NCBI GenBank assembly: GCA_047639315.1
Contig: JBLINQ010000055.1
Span: 1-28,295, forward strand
DNA: 28,295 nucleotides
Origin: S139-23 sp047639315
Lineage (GTDB): Bacteria; Planctomycetota; GCA-002687715; DRQF01
Direction of reading: 5' to 3'
Shown: piece after piece, positions 16,997 to 23,482 of the stretch
How the letters are laid out: every line of letters starts with the position of its first letter
Numbering within the stretch: position 1 is the stretch's first letter
Program-made: the position numbers and the translations under genes
The notes under the pieces: model-generated
Database searches by the model: none
What the model saw: the letters and a program-made list of their open reading frames with translations, nothing else
What the model was told of the DNA's origin: nothing

Positions 16997-17248
16997 TTAT
17001 TGCCGGAAAAACTCTGCAGGAATCCAATTGAAGTGGACGCCTCGCTTGTCGTCAAATTGCAAGAAATCCAAGAATCTTGGAACCTTGTGCCATGAGAGAC
17101 GAAGGGTTTCTGATGAAAGTGAGACGGGGGCAGGAGATGCGCAATAGGTAGCCACAAGACGGAGATTGCGATCCGGCAAAGTAACCCGTCGCTCACCATG
17201 AAATCCTGTTGATTCGGATTCGAAACTATAGTCGAAAAGGCTTTGCAA
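16997..17248 (-). CDS. Possible small conserved-looking protein (83 residues), TTG start
   Basis: This frame is not recognised as a family, but its sequence looks protein-like rather than random: LRLVATYCASPAP, SETLRLSWHKVPRFLDFLQF and GVHFNWIPAEFF are well-ordered alternating hydrophobic segments. It converges on the giant gene with only 3 bp between stops. The only upstream start is a TTG directly after an in-frame TAG, and no good Shine-Dalgarno is seen, which lowers confidence. The start lies inside the loop side of the 17220-17260 inverted repeat. It could be a genuine small cytosolic protein, the end of a decayed gene, or chance. Confidence 0.42.
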   Translation of the reverse strand: MQSLFDYSFESESTGFHGERRVTLPDRNLRLVATYCASPAPVSLSSETLRLSWHKVPRFLDFLQFDDKRGVHFNWIPAEFFRQ

Positions 17249-17260
17249 CTATAGTTTCGA
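17220..17260. repeat. Perfect 13-bp inverted repeat upstream of the gluzincin-like pair
   Basis: TCGAAACTATAGT (17220-17232) and its exact reverse complement ACTATAGTTTCGA (17248-17260) flank a 15-nt loop. No T-run follows on either strand (the plus side reads GCCCTTAAAA), so it is not a standard terminator. It lies about 90 bp before the TTG start of the gene at 17353 and overlaps the start of the small minus ORF. Confidence 0.75.
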
Positions 17261-17299
17261 GCCCTTAAAACTAAACAGGAGCGCAATGTAGAAATTCTC

Positions 17300-17322
17300 T
17301 GCACCTTTTCAGGCTAGGTGCA
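17300..17322 (+). promoter_or_regulatory. Leader hairpin upstream of the first gluzincin-like gene
   Basis: TGCACCT (17300-17306) pairs perfectly with AGGTGCA (17316-17322) around a 9-nt loop, 30 nt before the start codon and just upstream of the AGAGGAG ribosome site. A 5'-UTR structure with possible regulatory use. Confidence 0.4.
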
Positions 17323-17352
17323 AACGAGAACGCTCGGCAGAGGAGAAACAGA

Positions 17353-18969
17353 TTGAATAACCGAATGACTTTGATGATTCTTGCCACACTCGTGATGAGT
17401 GGCTTCTTAGGTGCGCAAGGTGTACATCGCGATGACCAACGGGGCTTCTCGATTCGGCCACCTGCAGGGTGGACACCAATCCCCATCAAGAGCTCCGAAA
17501 AATGGGTGGTCACGAAGTACCTTTCCGACAAAGAGTATCGCGACAAGAAAGAGGGCTACACCCACCGTCCCGATATGAAAGTTGTTCTCTTTCCCGATGC
17601 CGTCACCGAGAACCGCGGCGGCAAGGTGACGAAGAAGGGATCGACGATCATTCTTCAGGCCAACAATCCATTCAAAGATTTTGATGCTTACTTGAAGGCC
17701 AATGCCCAAGGTGGATTCTTCCGCGCCGACAGGGGTGAGAAAACCAACATCACTGTCAATGGCATCAAGGTCACCTGCAAGCACTACAAGTTTGAGAAGT
17801 TGACCGCGCAGCGAATTGGGATCGCCTGGATCTTCGAAGGTCGAGACGCAAAATGGGCCGTCTACTTCGAAGGCTTGGAAGATCACATCAAAAAGCTCGA
17901 GCCGAAGTTCACCAAGAGCCAAAAGTCATTCAAGTTCATTCGCCGCAAGGGCTCGATCCTTGAAGGTCGGACCAGCTCTGATAACGACATCGTTATCGAA
18001 ATCGAAGATCCTACCGACAAGAAGAAAGATACCCCTGCTGAGAAGATTCAGAAACGCTCGGACAAATTCGATCGTGAGGTGCGGCGTGCATCTTCGGCAC
18101 TGACCAAAGGCTGGACGATTCAAAAAACGAAGAACTTCGTGGCCTTCACCCATGTCGACAAGAAGTACACAACGAAAGTATTGAAACGTTGTGAAGCGGT
18201 TCGCAAGTGGATGGAGAAGAACTTCAAATTCCTAAAGACCGGACAAGCGGGTCGAACCATTGTCAGAATTTGCGACAGCTCTGCAGAAGAAAGATCATTC
18301 TCAGAATCGGGCGGTTTCTCATTTGGCGGTGGCTTCGAAATCGTCACCCACAAGCCTGAGGGCGGCATGGGTGAATGGGAAGGTCAGTGGGTCAACAAGG
18401 CGGTCGTTCGTAAATGGTTTGCCGACAAGAATCAGAGCCTCGCTTGGGGCATGCCCAGCTGGTTAGATACAGGACTTCAAGAAGTCCTTGGTTCTGCTGA
18501 GTTAAAAGGCTCCGGACTCAGGATGAAACCCAGCATTTGGGAAAAGACGACGCTCAGAGAACTTGCCAACGACGGCAAATTGGTCAAGCCTCGTAAGTTC
18601 TTGTCGGCTGGCTGGCAAGAGTTCTACAAGGTCGACAGCGCATCGTCCCAGGCAGGCACATTCATGAGATTCCTTCTCAATGGTCCCAAAGGCAAGACTA
18701 AGGGCTTCATTGAAAACTACATGAATTCCATTCTGGCCATTGCTGCTGAAGAAGAAACCAAGGCCGAAGCCGAACGCAAAGCCAAAGACGGTGAAGTCAA
18801 GAAAAAGATGACAGAAGAAGAGGAAGAGGCCGCAGAGGAAGCCCGCTTCAAGGCCCGCAACGGCAAGAAAGATGAGCGTCTCAAGCATATCTTTGATCGT
18901 GCCTTCGGGACATGGAGCGAGAAGAAGTGGAAGAAATTCGAATCCTCCTACATGAGCTTCGCCAAATAA
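17353..18969 (+). CDS. Secreted gluzincin-like (DUF1570-type) protein with degenerate active site
   Basis: The start is TTG at 17353, because AGAGGAG ends 6-7 nt before it; the in-frame ATG at 17365 is too far from that site. The 538 residues include a signal peptide (cleavage near AQG, about 21-23), a beta-rich N-terminal half (about 25-200) of the kind seen in stress-response or lipoprotein-like domains, and a peptidase-like region (about 255-480). Where gluzincins have HExxH followed by PxWLxEGxAxY, this protein has RKWFADKN (353-360) and then PSWLDTGLQEVLG (368-380), so the zinc His-Glu-His set is absent. The C-terminus has an acidic/basic run (about 455-500). I infer a non-catalytic relative of the next gene, which starts 5 bp after its stop. 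It may bind substrate or the active partner. Confidence 0.82.
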   Translation: MNNRMTLMILATLVMSGFLGAQGVHRDDQRGFSIRPPAGWTPIPIKSSEKWVVTKYLSDKEYRDKKEGYTHRPDMKVVLFPDAVTENRGGKVTKKGSTIILQANNPFKDFDAYLKANAQGGFFRADRGEKTNITVNGIKVTCKHYKFEKLTAQRIGIAWIFEGRDAKWAVYFEGLEDHIKKLEPKFTKSQKSFKFIRRKGSILEGRTSSDNDIVIEIEDPTDKKKDTPAEKIQKRSDKFDREVRRASSALTKGWTIQKTKNFVAFTHVDKKYTTKVLKRCEAVRKWMEKNFKFLKTGQAGRTIVRICDSSAEERSFSESGGFSFGGGFEIVTHKPEGGMGEWEGQWVNKAVVRKWFADKNQSLAWGMPSWLDTGLQEVLGSAELKGSGLRMKPSIWEKTTLRELANDGKLVKPRKFLSAGWQEFYKVDSASSQAGTFMRFLLNGPKGKTKGFIENYMNSILAIAAEEETKAEAERKAKDGEVKKKMTEEEEEAAEEARFKARNGKKDERLKHIFDRAFGTWSEKKWKKFESSYMSFAK

Positions 18970-18974
18970 TCAGC

Positions 18975-20486
18975 ATGAACACAATCAAACTATTAGTACT
19001 AACCTGCGTGCTCTCTCTCTGCGTCGATAGCTTCGCTCAAGATGACAGCATGATCCTCACCGACGGGCGCTTCGTCGATGGCGTAAAGATTCGTGAGACC
19101 AAAGATGGCTACGCCATCGTCTACAAGAATGGCGAAGTCAAACTCTCCAAGAAGATGGTCAAAGAGTGCTTCATCGAAGGCGCAGAAGGTTACGTCCCGA
19201 AGAACGAGGCAGAAAAAGAAAAGGTCGCCAAGGGGTTAGTTCCCTATGAAGGCAGGTGGATCAAGAAAAGGAAACGTGCATCGCTCATCGCCAAGAAGCG
19301 CAAGAAGCAAGAAGCCAAGTACAAAGAACTGAAGAGTCACAGTGAGTGGCGAAATCGCTACATCGATAAGACCAAGCAGTTCCAATTCGAGTACACCTTA
19401 GACCCTGACATCTTCCGCGACCTGGAAGACCTTATGGAGAACTACTACAAGATCTTCATGAAAGATTGGCGCCTCACGAAGCCAAGCAAGGCCGGGCCCC
19501 TGACGGTTTGCTTCTATCATGACTACGACACCTTCCTTCAAGTCGGTGGCGTCGGACGGGGCGTATTGGGCTACTACCGTTTTGTTGAGCCACGCGAGCT
19601 AAACTTCTTCTATGACCGGCTCGACCTTGAGTACACCATTGAGGTGATGTACCACGAGACCAATCACTACCTCACCCATCTGATCGATCTCGACTTCAGC
19701 TATCCTCACAATATTGGCGAGGCCATGGCCGAATACTATGGCGCTAGCAAGTGGGACCCGAAGAAGAAGAAAATGAAGATCGGTGGCATCCTCGCTGGGC
19801 GCCTCACCGAAGTCATGACCGACATTCAATCAGGCGAGTTCGCTAAGCTCGAAGACTATCTGCGCAACAAGCTGGGCTACAAGGACTACACATGGGGCTG
19901 GACGTTTGTTCACTTCATGATGGAGACCCCGAAGTACTCCAAGAAGTTCAAACGCTTCTTCTTAGGCTTGGCCCGGGATGGCGATGTTGAGCGCACCACA
20001 GGCAATGGACGCAAGACAGTCGACGGTGACGGCTTTATCGATGCCTTTAGGCGCAAGATGAAAGTTAAGAATCTGGCCAAGCTGGAAAAGGAATGGCACA
20101 ACTACATTCAAACCAAAATGAAGTTAGATTCGCACCGTGGCTACGAGCAAGCCGCGAGATCAGCGTTAGGAACTAATCGTCCGATTCGTGCGAAACGTTT
20201 CTACAAGCTGGCCATCGAGAATGGTTCGACCAAGCCAGCAGTTTACTTGCAATACGCCGACATGCTCATGGACAAGTCAAAGGTCGCCGAGGCCCTCGTA
20301 TTAGTCGAGAAAGCAATCGAGCTCGATCCATTGAATTCTGAGGGGTATGTTCGCTTGTCACGGATTCGCCGCCGTGAAGGCAATCAGGAAGAAGCTAAGA
20401 GGCTGATCCTTCTCGTTCGTGAGATGGACCCTGACAACACTTCCATCATGTTTGATGGTGCCATTCAGGACATTCTCAACAAGTAG
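18975..20486 (+). CDS. Secreted gluzincin-like zinc metallopeptidase with C-terminal TPR repeats
   Basis: The frame opens at 18912 inside the preceding gene. The ATG at 18975, 5 bp after that gene's stop, gives a signal peptide (cleavage near SFAQ, about 19-22) and 503 residues. A short beta region (25-95) and a Lys-rich linker (about 96-120) lead to the peptidase domain. There HETNH (227-231) supplies two His ligands and the catalytic Glu228, and NIGEAMAEYY (246-255) supplies Glu249 as the likely third ligand, the HExxH...E gluzincin pattern. Residues about 400-500 form TPR-like helices, with ALVLVEKAIELDPLNSEGYV as the clearest. Enzymes of this type are poorly characterised; the substrate is unknown. 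It is translationally close to the degenerate relative upstream and probably co-expressed with it. Confidence 0.87.
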   Translation: MNTIKLLVLTCVLSLCVDSFAQDDSMILTDGRFVDGVKIRETKDGYAIVYKNGEVKLSKKMVKECFIEGAEGYVPKNEAEKEKVAKGLVPYEGRWIKKRKRASLIAKKRKKQEAKYKELKSHSEWRNRYIDKTKQFQFEYTLDPDIFRDLEDLMENYYKIFMKDWRLTKPSKAGPLTVCFYHDYDTFLQVGGVGRGVLGYYRFVEPRELNFFYDRLDLEYTIEVMYHETNHYLTHLIDLDFSYPHNIGEAMAEYYGASKWDPKKKKMKIGGILAGRLTEVMTDIQSGEFAKLEDYLRNKLGYKDYTWGWTFVHFMMETPKYSKKFKRFFLGLARDGDVERTTGNGRKTVDGDGFIDAFRRKMKVKNLAKLEKEWHNYIQTKMKLDSHRGYEQAARSALGTNRPIRAKRFYKLAIENGSTKPAVYLQYADMLMDKSKVAEALVLVEKAIELDPLNSEGYVRLSRIRRREGNQEEAKRLILLVREMDPDNTSIMFDGAIQDILNK

Positions 20487-20512
20487 GCGCGGTCTCTGCG
20501 GTAAGAAATAAG

Positions 20513-20562
20513 AGCGGTCATCTCCCCCATTCAATGGGATCACGAGATGGCCGCTTTTCTTT
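20513..20562. terminator. Strong bidirectional terminator between gluzincin and cyclase genes
   Basis: AGCGGTCATCTC (20513-20524) pairs with GAGATGGCCGCT (20544-20555) with one G-U, and an inner CCCAT/ATGGG stem folds the loop. TTTTCTTT follows on the plus strand, and a weaker T-rich tail on the minus strand. It sits 26 bp after the gluzincin stop and 10 bp beyond the cyclase stop. Confidence 0.88.
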
Positions 20563-20571
20563 GTGAGTTTT

Positions 20572-23331
20572 TTACTTGGTTTCCATCACCCAAACGCCAT
20601 CCCAGTCGTCGGCAGGAGGACTCTCGAGATAGGCTTGGCAGCGCGCGAGATGCAATTTGGAGGTTACGTCTGTCGGGCGGAGCTCAAGAGTGCTGTTGAA
20701 CATCTCGATCGCCTCTGACCACTGGCGAGAACGGCTCAGCTTAAGGGCAGCGGCATAATGCTCAAGGAATTGCTCGAACTGAGGTCCGGCTTGGGGAACG
20801 AGATAGTCAAGAGCCTCATAGACCCGAACAGGTCGGTTCTTGCCCTTCACGCGAATAAGGTCGACCTCGCGAATGAGGTGCTCTTCTTTGAGATCAGCGA
20901 CAACGAATTCGCTCAAGAGAATGCCTGCTCCGTAGAGCTTGGTCGCGCCTTCGAGACGAGCCGCGATGTTAACGTGATCGCCAACTGCGGTGTAGTCGAG
21001 GCGCTTTGGCGAACCGATGTTGCCGGCGACAACTTCACCGGTGCACAAGCCGACGCCAATATCGATGGATTTGGCACCACGAGCTTGGCGCACAATGTTG
21101 AGTTCTCTGAGCTTAGTCATCATCTCATTGGCCGTGTGCACGCCTTCATCTGCATCCTGTGGGTTCTCAAAAGGAGCGCCCCAGAGAGCCATGATGGCGT
21201 CACCAATGTACTTGTCCAGGATGCCGCCGCGACGATGAACAATGTCGACCATGATCTCAAAGTACTCATTGAGCATGGCCACAGTTTCGCGGGCGCCAAG
21301 TTCTTCGGACAAGGTCGTGAATCCTCGGATGTCCGAGAATAAGATCGTGACTTTCTGACTGCGACCGGTGAGGGCTTCGGCCCCAGATTCGAGCAACTGG
21401 TCGGCGACTTCCTTGCTCATATAGCGTGACATCGTTGTCTTGAGTCGTTTCTCGCCAGTCATGTCTTCGAAGGCCAGCAAGAAACCGAGAGACTCGTCGG
21501 CCCCATCAACAAGCTCGGTCGTCCGCAAGTTAACTGAAGATGATCCGTTGGCGTTGGTGTAATCAACGTCGAGAACGAGGTCAGGATCGCCAGTTTCCTT
21601 GACGCGCTCGACACTGCTGAGGACCCAGTCATTGCCGTTGCCAAAGTAATCCGCAGAATCTCGTCCAATGATCTCGCGCTCAGTACATTGGAGGATCTGC
21701 AGAGCCGCAGCATTGGCGGTGACGATTCGTCCATCACGATTCAGAGTCATGATGCCGTCTGTCGTACTGCGCAGAATAGCGTCACTATAGTTCTTCATTT
21801 CCAAGACACCTTGGAAAAGTCGCGCATTCTCCAGTGATGCGGAGATTTGAGCCGCGAAGGATTGGAGCCGTGCTTCGTCTGTTGCCCCAAACGACCCGCC
21901 ACGCTTGTTCAAGATTTGGGCAACGCCTATGCGAGTGCCACGCTTGTGAACAATCGGGACGCAAAGAATGCTTCTCGTCGTGAAGCCCGTTTGCTTGTCA
22001 ATCTCTTGGTTGAATCTTGGGTCTGAGTAAGGGTCTGAAATGTTCTCCACTTCACCGGTCGTCAGGACGGTCCCAGCGATACCGGCGTTTGCCGGAAAGC
22101 GGATCTCTTTGGTGTCGAGACCTTCTGCAAATCGAGACCAAAGCTCATTCTTTTCTTCGTCAAACAAAAAGAGCGTGCTTCGCTCAGCATCGAGTAACTC
22201 ACTGGCAGCATTCATGATCTTCGATATCAGGGTATCGAGATTGATGACACCAGCGAGTTCATGGGTAATCGCGTGGATCTTCAGTTCGTCTCGAATCTCG
22301 GTCGTCATGTGGTTGAAACCACGATATAGATCAGCGTATTCGTCGGTACCAGCAACACGCAGCTCAACATCAAGCTTGCCTTTGCGCACCATTTTCATCG
22401 CTTCGCCAAGGTTGTCGGCACCATGGGTCACATCAACGGCGAGAAGGTAGCCGATAATGAGAACGAGCGAGATACTGACCAAGACAATGCCCGCTGCCCA
22501 TCTCACGATTGCGTCGAATTCATCAGGCAGGGGAAGATTAGTTCCGTCCCAGAGTAACTCGGTTTTGTAGAGAGTGGACCAGGCCAAAAACGCCAATGGC
22601 ACCGCCGTCATGAAAATCGACAAGTAGAAGAGTTTACTGCGCAGTCGAATCGATTTGATCTTTGCTTGCCACACTGGATCCAGGCTCGTCTGAGTCTGCC
22701 AGAGTCTCTCGACGACAGGGATCATGACTCGAGACAAGGCAAAATACTCATAGATGGCATGAGCCGGGGAGGCAAAGAACAAGATCGAGAATGACAGCAA
22801 TAGGAACTGCCAAGTTTCGTAGCCCCCGTCAAAGAACTGGTTGGCGACAAACAGAACCACTGCCACTAGAAGGGTTGCGAGGGGGCCATGAAGAAAGTTG
22901 ATCCGAAGAAAAAACAGATATGGCAGATTGAGGGCCCGCACCAAACCTTCGGCCATGAGCTCGCGCGTGGCGGGGTCTGCAGGATCGGCTCCTTGGTCGA
23001 GTTGTTTGAGTGCGGCATAAACCGGCGCAAACTGGCGTCTCAGGACGATCAGGTCGGGAATTAAGTAGGCCGGCACTCCAACAGAAACGCCAATCAACAT
23101 CAAAGCCCATTGCTCGTTGGTAAATTCCAGGCCGCAAATGGCTAACAGCATGGTAATCAGGATGGCTACACCAGATGCCTGGATATAGAGCTTGTTCAGC
23201 TTCTTCTTGATTGCCTCGGCGCTTGAATCGGTCGGAACTCCCGGACGGGTAATCCCCCGCCACCAAGATGACTTCTTGAACGAAGCCGTTTTGGCGCTGG
23301 CGGTCATTGATCGGTGCTTCTCGTTCTCCAT
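20572..23331 (-). CDS. Membrane adenylate cyclase with HAMP, GAF and PAS sensor domains
   Basis: This 919-residue class III cyclase makes cyclic AMP from ATP. About six hydrophobic segments lie between 50 and 300, in place of a classic periplasmic sensor loop. A HAMP-like linker follows (about 298-350), then GAF (about 365-505, with NAGIAGTVLTTGE), PAS (about 515-625, DGIMTLNRDGRIVTAN) and the cyclase domain (about 655-855). Metal residues are Asp667 (FSDIRGF) and Asp711 (DKYIGDAIM). Lys707 and Asp779 are the adenine-selecting pair, and Asn788 and Arg792 are the transition-state residues, so all catalytic residues are present and ATP rather than GTP is expected. A short TPR-like tail (about 870-905) follows. 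An AGGA 8 nt upstream supports the ATG. The intrinsic terminator of the upstream gene ends 66 bp before it. Confidence 0.92.
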   Translation of the reverse strand: MENEKHRSMTASAKTASFKKSSWWRGITRPGVPTDSSAEAIKKKLNKLYIQASGVAILITMLLAICGLEFTNEQWALMLIGVSVGVPAYLIPDLIVLRRQFAPVYAALKQLDQGADPADPATRELMAEGLVRALNLPYLFFLRINFLHGPLATLLVAVVLFVANQFFDGGYETWQFLLLSFSILFFASPAHAIYEYFALSRVMIPVVERLWQTQTSLDPVWQAKIKSIRLRSKLFYLSIFMTAVPLAFLAWSTLYKTELLWDGTNLPLPDEFDAIVRWAAGIVLVSISLVLIIGYLLAVDVTHGADNLGEAMKMVRKGKLDVELRVAGTDEYADLYRGFNHMTTEIRDELKIHAITHELAGVINLDTLISKIMNAASELLDAERSTLFLFDEEKNELWSRFAEGLDTKEIRFPANAGIAGTVLTTGEVENISDPYSDPRFNQEIDKQTGFTTRSILCVPIVHKRGTRIGVAQILNKRGGSFGATDEARLQSFAAQISASLENARLFQGVLEMKNYSDAILRSTTDGIMTLNRDGRIVTANAAALQILQCTEREIIGRDSADYFGNGNDWVLSSVERVKETGDPDLVLDVDYTNANGSSSVNLRTTELVDGADESLGFLLAFEDMTGEKRLKTTMSRYMSKEVADQLLESGAEALTGRSQKVTILFSDIRGFTTLSEELGARETVAMLNEYFEIMVDIVHRRGGILDKYIGDAIMALWGAPFENPQDADEGVHTANEMMTKLRELNIVRQARGAKSIDIGVGLCTGEVVAGNIGSPKRLDYTAVGDHVNIAARLEGATKLYGAGILLSEFVVADLKEEHLIREVDLIRVKGKNRPVRVYEALDYLVPQAGPQFEQFLEHYAAALKLSRSRQWSEAIEMFNSTLELRPTDVTSKLHLARCQAYLESPPADDWDGVWVMETK

Positions 23332-23397
23332 GGCGAGATCCTACTTGTTTTCACACCTTCTGTGGACCTGCTGATTCCCCATCCAAGGCAGATTCAG

Positions 23398-23420
23398 AAA
23401 AACCCTCGGAGCTCCTGAGG
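23398..23420 (-). terminator. Rho-independent terminator after the DUF418-like gene
   Basis: On the minus strand CCTCAGGAGCTCCGAGG folds as CCTC/GAGG plus a GG/TC inner part, followed by GTTTTTC. It lies about 63 bp after the DUF418-like stop and about 66 bp before the cyclase start. Immediately upstream AGGAG-GTAT-CTCCT (about 23417-23430) can form a competing hairpin that shares bases with the terminator stem. Confidence 0.65.
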
Positions 23421-23482
23421 AGATACCTCCTAATCTTGTCAGAACCCTCTCTTTCGGCTCACAATGCGCCAATCGAGCCGGT

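Noticed and set aside
18912..18974. Earlier start for the active gluzincin inside the preceding gene
   Set aside because: The signal peptide begins at 18975; the extension is charged sequence read in another frame of the previous gene.
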